DNA of 64,000 nt from Nocardioides sp. URHA0032. Its GTDB lineage: Bacteria; Actinomycetota; Actinomycetes; Propionibacteriales; Nocardioidaceae. This document shows, one piece after another, positions 41,790 through 58,085 of the stretch. Numbering within the stretch: position 1 is the stretch's first letter; every line of letters starts with the position of its first letter. The stretch is from assembly GCF_000620645.1 (NCBI RefSeq), contig NZ_JIAV01000001.1, positions 62,001-126,000 of the forward strand, in the 5' to 3' direction. The notes beneath the pieces are model-generated. The model had not been told where the DNA came from. It did not search any database and saw only the letters and a program-made list of their open reading frames with translations. The position numbers and the translations under genes were made by a program.

Positions 41790-43634
41790 CTAACCCTTCG
41801 GCGGCGGCATCGCGTCGAGCCGCGCCAGCGCGCGATCCACGATGGCGACGAACGCGCCGGGGGCGAAGCCGACCTTGGGGGCGGGGACGAAGCCGACCTG
41901 GGCGATCGAGGTGCCGTCCCGGGCGACGCCCATCAGGTACTCGACGGTCTGGTGGTCGCTGATCTCGGTGCTCACGTGCCAGACGGAGACGTCGCGACCC
42001 TTCTCCTCGACCTTCCTGACCGGGGTGACCTCGGTGCCCATCTGCTTGTCCGAGCACTTCGCGAGGTCGGCGCGGATGGCGTCGACGAACGCCGCAGCCT
42101 TCTTGGCCGGCAGCGATCCGACGGTCTCGGTGAGCCCGAACTGGTCGGGGAGGTCTGCGCCCGGCACCAGGAACGTGCGGGTGACGTTGTTGGACGTCCC
42201 GCTGAAGTCTGTCTGGTCGCACCCGGTGGAGGCGGCGTTCGACCTCGCCTGCCGCGGCTCGGTGCCGACCCACGGGCGGTCGACACCGGTCACCGGCGGC
42301 AGGTCGACCTCGGCGAGCATCGCCGGCACCGGCGCTGCGGGCACGGGCGCGGCGTCGTGGACGACCGGGTCGAAGGCACAGGAGCCGGCGTCCTGGAGGT
42401 TGCAGAGGCCCGACACCGCGTCCGCCAGCAGCCGGGCGGAGTGCTGGAGCGACGGCTGCTCGCCGACCGGCGTCCGGGTGAGGGTGGTCGTGGTGAGCTC
42501 GCCGGTGCGGGCGACGCCCGCGACCAGGCTCGACCCGGCCCCGTCCCAGGTTCGGAGCACGAGCAGCATCGCGTCGTCGCCGACCCCGCCGACGGTGTGC
42601 GTGCCGACCAGCTGGGCCCGGTCGTCGTGGCAGCCGGCGAACCAGCCGAGCGCGGTGGCGTACCCGCGGTTCGCCGCCTTCTCGGACGCCGAGGCCTGGA
42701 CGGTCTGCACGGCGGTCGGGGCGGGCGCCGCCTTCGGCGCCTTCATCGGGTCGAAGGTCCGGACCAGGGCGGCCGTGCCGCGCGGGTCGGCGTACCGCTG
42801 GCCCTGGCACGGCATCACGATGCCGCTGCCGGCGCTGTTGTCGTCGGTCCTCGTCAGTGTCCAGGTCCTGCCCGGCGTCGCCTTGGAGACCTGCTCGGGG
42901 ACGAGGAGCGCCTCCTCCGGCAGGTCCGCCGGCTCCGGCGTCGGCTGGGCCGCCTTGCTGTGCGGCTGGCCGGCCTCGACCCGCTCTCCGGTCAGCGTCG
43001 GCCGGACGCCGGCGGCGTCGCTCACGAGGGTTCCGGTGACGACCAGGGCCGCCACCGTGGCCACGGTGCCGATCACGGTGTGCGTACGACGACGGGTGGC
43101 GCCCGCGCGGCGGATGATCGTGGCGCGCGGCCAGCGGCCGGCGCCGACCACGTGGGCGCGGACCGGCTCGAACACCGACCGCAGCCCGGTCGTGGGGACG
43201 TCACGGGCGAGGGCGAACTGCGAGGCCGCCGTCTGCAGCGCGCGCTCCGCGTCGGTGCGGGGGAGGCCCGCCTCGCGTGCGATCTCGGCCATCGAGGCGG
43301 TGGACAGCTCGGTGAGCAGCAGCACCCGACGCTGGGCCAGGGGGAGCTTCCCGAGCGCGTCCAGGGTGGCCTTCACCTCGGGGTCGAGGCCCTTCTCGCG
43401 GTGCCAGAGCTTGGCGGTGTGCCGGCGCTGTGCGTGGGCGCACGCCCGCACCCGGGTCCACGCCTCGGGGTCCTCGAGCTTCGAGACCTTGCGCCAGTGG
43501 TGCCACGCGACGACGAAGGCGTCCCGCACGGCGGCGCGCGAGGACGGGAGGTCGCCGGTCAGGCAGTACGTCAGCACGAGCAGGCGGTCGCGGACGTCCT
43601 GGTAGAACTGGTCGAACTCGTCGGGGTCCTTCAT
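41790..43634 (-). CDS. Membrane-tethered sigma-70-like protein with tandem PknH-sensor-like ectodomain
   Basis: 614 residues from ATG 43634. The N-terminus has ECF-type region 2 (about 5-75, FDQFYQDVRDRLLVLTYCLT, AVRDAFVVAWHHWRK) and region 4 (about 90-145, LGKLPLAQRRVLLLTEL, MAEIAREAGLPRTDAERAL). A basic stretch, one helix (about 184-205) and a long ectodomain follow. The ectodomain has two similar halves (about 235-415 and 440-610), each with a strand-helix pattern, a conserved Cys after an aromatic or acidic helix (WFAGCHDD, LAKCSDKQ) and a final amphipathic helix (ARLLADAVSGLC, IVDRALARLDAM). This recalls PknH sensor domains. One-piece sigma plus sensor would bypass a separate anti-sigma factor. 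Confidence 0.85.
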   Translation of the reverse strand: MKDPDEFDQFYQDVRDRLLVLTYCLTGDLPSSRAAVRDAFVVAWHHWRKVSKLEDPEAWTRVRACAHAQRRHTAKLWHREKGLDPEVKATLDALGKLPLAQRRVLLLTELSTASMAEIAREAGLPRTDAERALQTAASQFALARDVPTTGLRSVFEPVRAHVVGAGRWPRATIIRRAGATRRRTHTVIGTVATVAALVVTGTLVSDAAGVRPTLTGERVEAGQPHSKAAQPTPEPADLPEEALLVPEQVSKATPGRTWTLTRTDDNSAGSGIVMPCQGQRYADPRGTAALVRTFDPMKAPKAAPAPTAVQTVQASASEKAANRGYATALGWFAGCHDDRAQLVGTHTVGGVGDDAMLLVLRTWDGAGSSLVAGVARTGELTTTTLTRTPVGEQPSLQHSARLLADAVSGLCNLQDAGSCAFDPVVHDAAPVPAAPVPAMLAEVDLPPVTGVDRPWVGTEPRQARSNAASTGCDQTDFSGTSNNVTRTFLVPGADLPDQFGLTETVGSLPAKKAAAFVDAIRADLAKCSDKQMGTEVTPVRKVEEKGRDVSVWHVSTEISDHQTVEYLMGVARDGTSIAQVGFVPAPKVGFAPGAFVAIVDRALARLDAMPPPKG

Positions 43635-43745
43635 GGCGCCGTCCACGGTAACCGAGCGTCGACGCTCCGCCCGAAATGACGGTCGGGGGCCGAAACGGCG
43701 TGGGAGCCCCGATCGCCGCCTGGCGGCGGTGAAGATGACAGGGTC

Positions 43746-45008
43746 ATGACTTCGCTGCTCCCGGGATCCGCCTCCGCCGTCGCGGAGGACCGGTACGACG
43801 CGCGCCACCGCCGTCCGCTCGTGCCCGTCGCCGTGCTCGGCGGCGGCGCGGCGGCGCTGGCGACGCTCCTGGTCTGCCTGGCGCTCGGGGTCGTGGGCTG
43901 GTTCCTGGCCGATGCCGGCGCACACGGGACTCCGCGCGACGGGCTCCGCGTGGGGGCGCTCGGCTGGCTGCTGGCCCACGGCTCCGGCATCCGCGTGAAC
44001 GGCGTCGCGGTGACCGTGGTCCCCCTCGGGCTCACCGCGCTGGCGGCCTGGTCGGTCTGGCGCCTCGGCCACCGGGTCGGGGACTCGGTCTCCGGGCACG
44101 GCCCCGACGCCCAGCGGATCGCGGACGGCGAGCGCGACTGGACCGTCCCCGCCGCGACGCTGGCGTTCACCGCCGGGTACGTCGCCGTGGCGTTGGTCAC
44201 GCTCCGGCTGGCCGCCACGCCCGAGACCGCGCCGTCCCTGTCACGGGTCCTGCTGTGGTCGCTGCTGCTCTGCCTCACCTTCGGGCTCGCCGCCATCGCG
44301 GTCGGCTCCGGACGCGCCGCCATCTGGGCCGCCCTGCTCCCGCCGTCGGCGCGGGCGGCGGGGGCCACCTGCCTGCGGGTGCTCGGCGGCTACCTCGCGG
44401 TCGCTGCGATCGCGTTCGTCGCGGCCCTGGTCGTCGACTTCGGTACGGCCGTGAACGTGATGTCCAGGCTCCACACCGACGCCGGCGACGCGACCGTCTA
44501 CACCGCGTTGAGCGCGACGGTCCTGCCGAACTCCGCGCTGTTCTCCGCGAGCTACCTGCTCGGGCCGGGCTTCGCTGTCGGCGCCGGCACGCTGGTCTCG
44601 CCGACGCTGGTGCAGGTCGGCGCGCTGCCGATGTTCCCGCTGCTGGCCGCGCTGCCCGACAACGGGCCCACGCCGGCCTGGACGGCGTACCTCATCGGGC
44701 TCGCTCCGCTCGTGGCCGCACTCGCAGCGGCCCGGTCGCAGCGGCGCAACCCGACGCTGCGCTGGGACGAGGGCGCGCTGCGCGGTTGTGCGGGCGGTGT
44801 CCTGGCCGGACTGCTGCTCGGCCTCCTGGCGGCGGTGTCCGGGGGTGCTGTCGGCCCGGGCCGGATGCGCGTGGTGGGACCGGAGGCCTTCGACGTGCTG
44901 GTGCACGCGATCACGGCGTTCGGGATCGGCGGCCTGGCCGGTGGCATGCTCATGACGTGGTGGCAGCGACGCGCCGCCAGGAGGGCATCTCTAGACTCCC
45001 TCGCGTGA
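43746..45008 (+). CDS. DUF6350 family multi-pass membrane protein
   Basis: 420 residues. About nine to ten hydrophobic helices span the protein, with short loops such as SRLHTDAGDATVYTALSAT and PDNGPTPAWTAYL, typical of DUF6350, a family found between sucCD and purN in actinobacteria. Function unknown. Its stop overlaps the purN GTG start (GTGA), so it is the first gene of the purN-purH-folD-DUF3017 operon, although purN has a candidate promoter of its own within the last codons. Confidence 0.9.
   Translation: MTSLLPGSASAVAEDRYDARHRRPLVPVAVLGGGAAALATLLVCLALGVVGWFLADAGAHGTPRDGLRVGALGWLLAHGSGIRVNGVAVTVVPLGLTALAAWSVWRLGHRVGDSVSGHGPDAQRIADGERDWTVPAATLAFTAGYVAVALVTLRLAATPETAPSLSRVLLWSLLLCLTFGLAAIAVGSGRAAIWAALLPPSARAAGATCLRVLGGYLAVAAIAFVAALVVDFGTAVNVMSRLHTDAGDATVYTALSATVLPNSALFSASYLLGPGFAVGAGTLVSPTLVQVGALPMFPLLAALPDNGPTPAWTAYLIGLAPLVAALAAARSQRRNPTLRWDEGALRGCAGGVLAGLLLGLLAAVSGGAVGPGRMRVVGPEAFDVLVHAITAFGIGGLAGGMLMTWWQRRAARRASLDSLA
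44992..44997 (+). promoter_or_regulatory. -10 element TAGACT, internal promoter of purN
   Basis: TAGACT lies in the last codons of the DUF6350 gene and ends 7 nt before GTG 45005, so purN and downstream genes may also start from here as a leaderless transcript. Confidence 0.5.
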
Positions 45009-45622
45009 CCCCCCTCCCCGCCCGTCTCGTCGTGTTGGTGTCGGGCTCGGGGACCAACCTCCAGGCGCTGCTCGACGCGTGCGAGGACGCGTCGTACGGC
45101 GCCCGCGTGGTCGCCGTCGGGGCGGACCGGGACGGCATCGAGGGCCTGGCCCGGGCGGAGCGGGCCGGCGTCCCGACGTTCGTCAAGCAGGTCGGGCAGT
45201 TCACCAGCCGTGAGCACTGGGACCGGGCGCTCGCCGACACGGTCGCCGGCTTCGAGCCCGACCTCGTGGTGCTCGCCGGATTCATGAGGCTCGTGGGGCA
45301 GGAGTTCCTCACCCGGTTCGACGGCCGGGTCGTCAACACCCACCCGGCGCTGTCGCCGTCGTTTCCCGGCATGCGCGGCCCCGCCGACGCGCTCGCCTAC
45401 GGGGTCAAGGTGACCGGCTGCACCCTCTTCGTCGTCGACGCCGGGGTCGACACCGGCCCGATCGTCGCGCAGCAGGCGGTCGCCGTCGAGGACGACGACA
45501 CCGTCGAGACGCTGCACGAGCGGATCAAGGTCGCCGAGCGCGGGATGCTCGTCGACGCGGTGGGCCGGATGGCCCGCGACGGATTCACCATCAACCACAG
45601 GAAGGTCCGGTTCGGACGATGA
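45005..45622 (+). CDS. purN: Phosphoribosylglycinamide formyltransferase
   Basis: 205 residues from GTG 45005. It transfers a formyl group from 10-formyl-THF to GAR in purine synthesis. Motifs are [16 protein letters not shown] (near 10), [16 protein letters not shown] (near 88), [20 protein letters not shown] (near 107) and the catalytic Asp in [19 protein letters not shown]. FolD, three genes on, supplies the 10-formyl-THF. The stop overlaps purH by 4 bp (ATGA). Confidence 0.97.
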   Translation: MTPLPARLVVLVSGSGTNLQALLDACEDASYGARVVAVGADRDGIEGLARAERAGVPTFVKQVGQFTSREHWDRALADTVAGFEPDLVVLAGFMRLVGQEFLTRFDGRVVNTHPALSPSFPGMRGPADALAYGVKVTGCTLFVVDAGVDTGPIVAQQAVAVEDDDTVETLHERIKVAERGMLVDAVGRMARDGFTINHRKVRFGR

Positions 45623-47181
45623 CCACTCTCGACCAGGTCCCGATCAAGCGCGCGCTCGTCTCCGTCTACGACAAGTCCGGGCTCGAGGAGCTGGTCCGGG
45701 GGCTGCACGAGGCGGGGGTCGCGCTGGTCTCGACCGGGGGCTCGGCGGCGCTGATCGAGGGCCTCGGCGTCCCCGTCACGAAGGTCGAGGACCTGACCGG
45801 CTTCCCCGAGTGCCTCGACGGCCGGGTGAAGACCCTGCACCCGAAGGTCCACGCCGGAATCCTCGCCGACCGCCGCCTCGACTCCCACGTGGAGCAGCTC
45901 GCCGACCTGGGCGTCGAGCCGTTCGACCTCGTGGTCTCGAACCTCTACCCGTTCGTCCAGACCGTGAACTCCGGTGCCACCCCCGACGAGTGCGTCGAGC
46001 AGATCGACATCGGCGGTCCCTCGATGGTCCGCGCGGCCGCCAAGAACCACCCCTCGGTCGCGATCGTCACCTCCCCGGCGCGGTACGCCGAGGTCCTGGA
46101 GGCGGTCGGCGCCGGTGGCTTCACCCTGGCGCAGCGGCAGCGGCTGGCCGCGGAGGCGTTCACGCACACCGCGTCGTACGACGTGGCCGTGGCGTCGTGG
46201 ATGGGCAACGTCCTCACCGACACCGGCGACGGCACCGGCTTCCCGGCGTGGACCGGTGCCACCTGGGAGAGGGCCGCGGTGCTGCGGTACGGCGAGAACC
46301 CGCACCAGCCGGCCGCGCTCTACCGGCACTGGCGCGGCGGGCTGGCCGCCGCCGAGCAGCTGCACGGCAAGGAGATGTCCTACAACAACTTCGTCGACAC
46401 CGACGCCGCGCGCCGGGCCGCGAACGACTTCGCCGAGCCCGCCGTCGCGATCATCAAGCACGCCAACCCGTGCGGCATCGCCATCGGCGCGGACGTCGCC
46501 GAGGCGCACCGGCGGGCGCACGCGTGCGACCCGGTGTCGGCGTTCGGCGGCGTGATCGCCGTGAACCGCCCGGTGTCGGTGGCGATGGCACAGCAGGTGG
46601 CCGAGGTCTTCACCGAGGTGATCGTCGCCCCGGCGTACGACGAGGGCGCGGTCGAGGTCCTCCAGGGCAAGAAGAACATCCGGATCCTGGTCTGCCCGGT
46701 CGACGAGCACCCGGATCCCGTGGAGTTCCGGGGGATCAGCGGAGGGGTGCTGATGCAGCGCGTCGACCACGTCGACGCCGAGGGCGACGACCCGTCCACC
46801 TGGACGCTGGCGAGCGGCGAAGCCGCCTCGCCCGAGCTGCTCGCCGACCTCGCGTTCGCGTGGAGGGCCTGCCGCTATGTGAAGTCGAACGCGATCCTGC
46901 TCGCGAAGGACGGCGCCTCGGTCGGCGTCGGCATGGGCCAGGTGAACCGCGTCGACTCGTGCCGGCTCGCCGTCGAGCGGGCGGGGCAGCGGGCCGCGGG
47001 CTCGGTCGCCGCGTCGGACGCGTTCTTCCCCTTCGAGGACGGCCCGCAGGTGCTCATCGAAGGTGGCGTGGCCGCGATCGTGCAGCCCGGCGGCTCCGTG
47101 CGCGACGAGCTGACCATCGAGGCCTGCAAGGCCGCCGGCGTCACGATGTACTTCACCGGCACCCGGCACTTCGCGCACTGA
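45619..47181 (+). CDS. purH: Bifunctional AICAR formyltransferase/IMP cyclohydrolase
   Basis: 520 residues. The N-terminal IMP cyclohydrolase (MGS-like) domain, about 1-195, has [12 protein letters not shown] (near 37) and [15 protein letters not shown] (near 72). The C-terminal AICAR transformylase domain, about 200-520, has [23 protein letters not shown] (near 282), and [10 protein letters not shown] (near 470). It catalyses the last two steps to IMP, using 10-formyl-THF. It overlaps purN by 4 bp and precedes folD by 13 nt. Confidence 0.98.
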   Translation: MTTLDQVPIKRALVSVYDKSGLEELVRGLHEAGVALVSTGGSAALIEGLGVPVTKVEDLTGFPECLDGRVKTLHPKVHAGILADRRLDSHVEQLADLGVEPFDLVVSNLYPFVQTVNSGATPDECVEQIDIGGPSMVRAAAKNHPSVAIVTSPARYAEVLEAVGAGGFTLAQRQRLAAEAFTHTASYDVAVASWMGNVLTDTGDGTGFPAWTGATWERAAVLRYGENPHQPAALYRHWRGGLAAAEQLHGKEMSYNNFVDTDAARRAANDFAEPAVAIIKHANPCGIAIGADVAEAHRRAHACDPVSAFGGVIAVNRPVSVAMAQQVAEVFTEVIVAPAYDEGAVEVLQGKKNIRILVCPVDEHPDPVEFRGISGGVLMQRVDHVDAEGDDPSTWTLASGEAASPELLADLAFAWRACRYVKSNAILLAKDGASVGVGMGQVNRVDSCRLAVERAGQRAAGSVAASDAFFPFEDGPQVLIEGGVAAIVQPGGSVRDELTIEACKAAGVTMYFTGTRHFAH

Positions 47182-47194
47182 GAGGATCGGCATC

Positions 47195-48040
47195 GTGACT
47201 GCACAGAAGCTGGACGGCACCGCCACGCTGAAGGCGATCAAGGCGGACCTGACCGAGCGGGTGGCGAAGCTGCGCGAGCAGGGCGTCGTGCCCGGGCTGG
47301 GCACCGTGCTGGTCGGCGACGACCCGGGGTCGCAGTGGTACGTCGCCGCCAAGCACCGCGACTGCGCCGAGATCGGCATCGCCTCGATCCGCGTCGACCT
47401 GCCGGCGACGGCCACCCAGGCCGAGGTGGAGTCGGAGATCGACCGGCTGAACGCCGACCCCGCCTGCACCGGCTTCATCGTGCAGCAGCCGACCGGGCTC
47501 GACGAGTTCCGGCTGCTGTCCCGCGTCGACCCCGACAAGGACGTCGACGGCCTGCACCCGACCAACCTCGGCAAGCTGGTGCTCGGCGAGTCCGGCCCGT
47601 TGCCCTGCACGCCGATCGGCTGCATCGAGCTGCTGCGCCGGTACGGGGTCGAGCTGAACGGCGCGGAGGTGGTGGTGATCGGCCGCGGCATCACCGTCGG
47701 CCGGCCGATGGGCCTGCTGCTCACCCGGCGCAGCGAGAACTCCACCGTCACGCTCTGCCACACCGGCACCCGCGACCTCGCCGCGCACACCCGCGCCGCC
47801 GACGTCATCGTCGCCGCCGCGGGAGTGCCGGGCATCGTCCGGGGCGACATGGTCAAGCCGGGCGCCGCCGTACTGGACGTGGGCGTGTCCCGCGTGGACG
47901 GCAAGATCGCCGGCGACGTGGCCGCGGACGTCTGGGACGTCGCGGCCTGGGTGTCGCCGAACCCCGGCGGCGTCGGTCCGATGACCCGGGCGATGCTGCT
48001 CTCGAACATCGTCTCCGCGGCCGAGCAGTCCGTGGCGTGA
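47195..48040 (+). CDS. folD: Bifunctional methylenetetrahydrofolate dehydrogenase/cyclohydrolase
   Basis: 281 residues from GTG 47195. It interconverts 5,10-methylene-, methenyl- and 10-formyl-THF. The catalytic-domain motifs are [14 protein letters not shown] with the key Lys (near 52), QQPTGLDEF (near 95) and [13 protein letters not shown] (near 115). The NADP-binding Rossmann region has [20 protein letters not shown] (near 160), and the end has [13 protein letters not shown]. Together with purN and purH it forms a one-carbon/purine unit. It overlaps DUF3017 by 4 bp (GTGA). Confidence 0.97.
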   Translation: MTAQKLDGTATLKAIKADLTERVAKLREQGVVPGLGTVLVGDDPGSQWYVAAKHRDCAEIGIASIRVDLPATATQAEVESEIDRLNADPACTGFIVQQPTGLDEFRLLSRVDPDKDVDGLHPTNLGKLVLGESGPLPCTPIGCIELLRRYGVELNGAEVVVIGRGITVGRPMGLLLTRRSENSTVTLCHTGTRDLAAHTRAADVIVAAAGVPGIVRGDMVKPGAAVLDVGVSRVDGKIAGDVAADVWDVAAWVSPNPGGVGPMTRAMLLSNIVSAAEQSVA

Positions 48041-48366
48041 CCGAGGAGGAGCCGGAGCCGATCCCGGACGGACCGGTCGAGGAGGAGGGGCGTCGCTACC
48101 CGTCGACGATCGGGGGCGCGTTCTACCTCGTCGTGCTCGCCGTCGTGGCCATCTCGATCGGGATCGTCACCACCGGCGACTGGCGTCTCGGCGTGCGCTG
48201 GTTCGGCGGCGCGCTGATCTTCGCCGCCCTGGTGCGTGCGGTGCTGCCGGCCAAGGACGCCGGCATGCTCGCCGTCCGCCGGAGATGGTGGGACTGCCTG
48301 CTGCTGGCCGGGACCGGCGTGGCGCTGATCCTGCTCGCCGGCTCGATCCCCGACCAGCCCCTGTAG
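48037..48366 (+). CDS. DUF3017 family membrane protein
   Basis: 109 residues from GTG 48037. An acidic N-terminus of about 22 residues is followed by three hydrophobic helices (about 27-45, 52-68, 83-100), the DUF3017 pattern typically found after folD in actinobacteria. Function unknown. It ends the purine operon before the repeat pair and terminator. Confidence 0.9.
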   Translation: MTEEEPEPIPDGPVEEEGRRYPSTIGGAFYLVVLAVVAISIGIVTTGDWRLGVRWFGGALIFAALVRAVLPAKDAGMLAVRRRWWDCLLLAGTGVALILLAGSIPDQPL

Positions 48367-48388
48367 GGCGACGTATCAGCCGTTCGTC

Positions 48389-48433
48389 GGTCGAGTAGCC
48401 GCCGCGAGGTACGAGCGGCGGTGTATCGAGACC
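48389..48433 (+). repeat. Dispersed repeat copy, forward orientation
   Basis: Ends GGTCGAGTAGC and GTATCGAGACC, with CCGCCG...CGGCGG complementarity in the centre. It is paired with the inverted copy at 48447-48499 between convergent DUF3017 and mdh genes. Confidence 0.8.
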
Positions 48434-48446
48434 TCTCGGCCGCTGT

Positions 48447-48499
48447 GGTCTCGATACGCCGGTCGCGAGCTCGTTCCTCGCTCGCGCTGCTACTCGACC
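48447..48499 (-). repeat. Dispersed repeat copy, inverted orientation
   Basis: The reverse complement runs from GGTCGAGTAGC to GTATCGAGACC. The centre contains GCGCGAGCGAGGAACGAGC, which shares GAGGAACGAGC with the 35845 copy. Confidence 0.8.
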
Positions 48500-48508
48500 T
48501 GGCTGCTG

Positions 48509-48544
48509 GCCTTCGTCGCCCGAGCAAGCTCGGGCGACGAAGGC
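48509..48544. terminator. Bidirectional terminator before mdh
   Basis: GCCTTCGTCGCCCGAG (48509-48524) pairs perfectly with CTCGGGCGACGAAGGC (48529-48544), a 16-bp stem with a CAAG loop. It lies between convergent genes, 3 nt beyond the mdh stop. Confidence 0.85.
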
Positions 48545-48547
48545 AGC

Positions 48548-49534
<987 letters not shown>

Positions 49535-49612
49535 GACGACTCCTCGATCACGGTCCGGTCCTGTCGGCTCCCGACGCTAGCAGCGGTTACGTACCCTGCG
49601 ATGCTGGGGTCC

Positions 49613-50245
49613 ATGACGGCGCGAGCGGTGGTGCTGCTCACCCTGCTCGCGTTCCTCGCCGGGTGCGGCACGGCGTCCGTCCCGAGCCCGCCCGCCGGCG
49701 TCGACGAGCTGGTCATCCCCACTCCGCGCCCGGATCCGGCCGACTTCGTGGGCACGGTCGACAACCCGTGGTTCACGCTCACGCCCGGCAGCCGGGAGGT
49801 GTACGACGTGGCGGACGCGGCCGGCGACCACCCGATGGTCGTCACCGTGGAGAAGGGGCCGGCCGTCGCCGGCGTACCGACCACGGCGCGGGTGCAGACC
49901 GAGTCCGGGAAGCGGACCGTCGACTGGTACGCCCAGGACGACCGCGGCAACGTCTGGTGGTTCGGCCGAAAGGGGGAGTGGGCGGCCGGCACCGACGGCG
50001 CCGAGGCCGGGCTCGCGATGGCCGCGACGCCGCGGGTCGGCGACGGCTACCGCACGGCGTACGCCGAGGGCGTGGTCGAGGACCACGCCACCGTCGAGTC
50101 GGTGGCCGACGACCTGGTCACCGTCGTCGTCCGGTCGGCGCTCCGCCCGGGCACGAGCGCCGAGCAGACCTACCTCCGCGGCACCGGGCTGGAGTCCGAG
50201 CGGGTGGTCGCCGGCGCCTACCGCGTCGTGAGGCTGCGGCAGTAA
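49613..50245 (+). CDS. Lipoprotein of unknown function
   Basis: 210 residues from ATG 49613; ATG 49601 would add four residues. The lipoprotein signal MTARAVVLLTLLAFLAGC puts the lipidated Cys at 18. After a Pro-rich linker comes a beta-rich domain with VGTVDNPWFTLTPGSREVYD (near 48), VDWYAQDDRGNVWWFGRKG (near 103) and a final RVVRLR strand. The DNPWFPL-like phrase is common to an actinobacterial family of secreted beta proteins. No enzyme motif is seen. A TACCCT hexamer at 49592 could serve as -10, divergent from mdh. Confidence 0.82.
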   Translation: MTARAVVLLTLLAFLAGCGTASVPSPPAGVDELVIPTPRPDPADFVGTVDNPWFTLTPGSREVYDVADAAGDHPMVVTVEKGPAVAGVPTTARVQTESGKRTVDWYAQDDRGNVWWFGRKGEWAAGTDGAEAGLAMAATPRVGDGYRTAYAEGVVEDHATVESVADDLVTVVVRSALRPGTSAEQTYLRGTGLESERVVAGAYRVVRLRQ

Positions 50246-50257
50246 CGCCTCGGTCGG

Positions 50258-51256
50258 CTACTGGGGCGGCCGGATCTGGGTCTGGTCGCCCGGGTCCTCG
50301 GCGCCCGCGCGCTGCTCGGCCGCGGCCTGCTGCGCCCGCCACTGCTCGGGCGTCTGCCCGACCGGGTGCCACTGCTGGCCGGCCGGGTCCCACTGCCATC
50401 CGTCCTGGATGATCGGCTGCTGCGCGGTGTAGCCGGTGGTGGTCTCCTGGTTCCACTGCTGCTGGTACTGGTCGGGTCCGACGACGACGGCCTGCGCCCG
50501 CGCCCGCGCCAAGGTGAGGCCGGAGCCCGGCACCACGTCACCGCCGCGACCGAACAGCGCCGGGTAGCCGAAGCCGGCGGCGGCAGCGCCGACCAGCGGC
50601 GCCAGGATGAAGAGCCACAGCTGGATGATGTGGTCGCCGCCGGCGAACAGCGCCGGGCCGATCGACCGAGCCGGGTTCACCGACGTACCGGTCGCCGGGA
50701 TCATCACGAAGTGGATGGCGGCCAGGGTGAAGCCGATCGTCAGCGGCGCCAGCGCGGGGTGCTCGAAACGCTCGTCGGTGACCGCGAGGATCACGACGAC
50801 GAACACGGCGGTCATCAGCGCCTCCATGAGGAACGCCGCCCACCACGCGTAGTCCGACCCGCCCTGGTCGCCGAAGAAGTTCTGTCCCATGTTGTTCCGG
50901 GCGCTGTACCCGTCGAAGCCGTGCATGAGGACGAAGAGCGCCGCCGCGCCGAGGATCGCCCCGAGCACCTGCGCGAGCGCGTAGAAGCCGGCGTCCCGCC
51001 ACGAGATCCGGCCGCCGATCGCCGCACCCACCGAGACGGCGGGGTTGAAGTGCCCACCCGAGACCCGCCCGAAGGCGTAGGCCATGACCATCACCGCGAT
51101 GCCGAACGTGAGGCCCACCGTGGTGATGGTGGAAGGCGCCCTCGTGTTGCTCGCGTAGACGACGCTGCCGCAGCCGAAGAAGACGAGGACGAACGTCCCG
51201 ATCACCTCGGCGGTCAGCTTCTGCTGGACGCCCGGAAGGGCGGTCGACTCTGCCAT
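50258..51256 (-). CDS. Aquaporin (MIP family) with an unusual Gln/Trp-rich C-terminal tail
   Basis: 332 residues, against about 230-260 for most bacterial aquaporins. Six helices and both NPA boxes are present: GGHFNPAVSVG (NPA 71-73) and GTSVNPARSIGPALF (NPA 194-196). Thr/Ser near the second box and Ile-His in the selectivity region (AAIHFVMIPATG) suggest a water-type pore. Residues from about 240 on form a hydrophilic tail rich in Gln, Tyr and Trp with GWQWDPAGQQWHPVG, a W-W-like phrase reminiscent of DUF2510. The start is 127 bp from the divergent icd gene. Confidence 0.92.
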   Translation of the reverse strand: MAESTALPGVQQKLTAEVIGTFVLVFFGCGSVVYASNTRAPSTITTVGLTFGIAVMVMAYAFGRVSGGHFNPAVSVGAAIGGRISWRDAGFYALAQVLGAILGAAALFVLMHGFDGYSARNNMGQNFFGDQGGSDYAWWAAFLMEALMTAVFVVVILAVTDERFEHPALAPLTIGFTLAAIHFVMIPATGTSVNPARSIGPALFAGGDHIIQLWLFILAPLVGAAAAGFGYPALFGRGGDVVPGSGLTLARARAQAVVVGPDQYQQQWNQETTTGYTAQQPIIQDGWQWDPAGQQWHPVGQTPEQWRAQQAAAEQRAGAEDPGDQTQIRPPQ

Positions 51257-51336
51257 GGCCCGACTCTAGTCACGTTTCGGGTCACGTTGCCCGGTCGCGA
51301 GTCGGATGCGAGTCTGGAACGTCGGACCTCATCAGG

Positions 51337-54087
<2,751 letters not shown>

Positions 54088-54171
54088 CTGCTTGTTCTCG
54101 TGGAATAGGTACGCAGCGGGTCCGGGTTGGAGACTGGGACGCCCGCGACCCGGAAAGAGCTGCCGCCACCC

Positions 54172-57551
<3,380 letters not shown>

Positions 57552-57560
57552 GGTCGACGA

Positions 57561-58085
57561 GTGCCGACCATCGGTGTAGCAGTCGCGATCCCGGAGCCCT
57601 GGGCGACAGAGCTCCAGGACTACCGGACCGCGGTCGGGGACACCACTGCTGCCATGATCCCCACCCACATCACGCTCGTCCCGCCGACCGAGATCGACGA
57701 CGTCCACCTCGCCGAGGTCGAGAAGCACCTCGAGGAGACGGCCGCCGAGTTCGGGGGCTTCCGCGTGCACCTGCGAGGCACCGGGACGTTCCGGCCCGTC
57801 TCGCCGGTGGTGTTCGTGACCCTGGTGGAGGGCATCTCGCGCTGCGAGCAGCTGGCCAAGTCGCTGCGCCGGGGTCCGCTGGACGTGGAGCTGCAGTATC
57901 CGTACCACCCCCACGTGACCGTCGCCCACCACCTCGGCGAGGAGCAGCTGGACCGGGCCTTCGCGGATCTCGCCGACTTCGAGTGCGAGTTCGACGTCTC
58001 GGCGTTCCACCTCTACGTCCACGACGCCGAGACCGGCTGGAGACCCACGCGGAACTTCCCGCTCCAGGCGGCCACGGCGCGCTGA
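57561..58085 (+). CDS. 2'-5' RNA ligase/2H phosphodiesterase family protein
   Basis: 174 residues from GTG 57561. The two HxTx motifs of the 2H superfamily are HITLVPP (near 35) and HVTVAHH (near 118), placing two catalytic histidines. Proteins of this LigT/ThpR type ligate tRNA halves or open 2',3'-cyclic phosphates; which one cannot be told. The gene overlaps the YihY start by 1 bp (TGATG). Confidence 0.92.
   Translation: MPTIGVAVAIPEPWATELQDYRTAVGDTTAAMIPTHITLVPPTEIDDVHLAEVEKHLEETAAEFGGFRVHLRGTGTFRPVSPVVFVTLVEGISRCEQLAKSLRRGPLDVELQYPYHPHVTVAHHLGEEQLDRAFADLADFECEFDVSAFHLYVHDAETGWRPTRNFPLQAATAR

Noticed and set aside
43201..43506. Small minus-strand frame within the tethered sigma-like gene
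   Set aside because: It is an alternate frame of the sigma region-4 coding sequence with Arg/Pro/Gly-rich translation.
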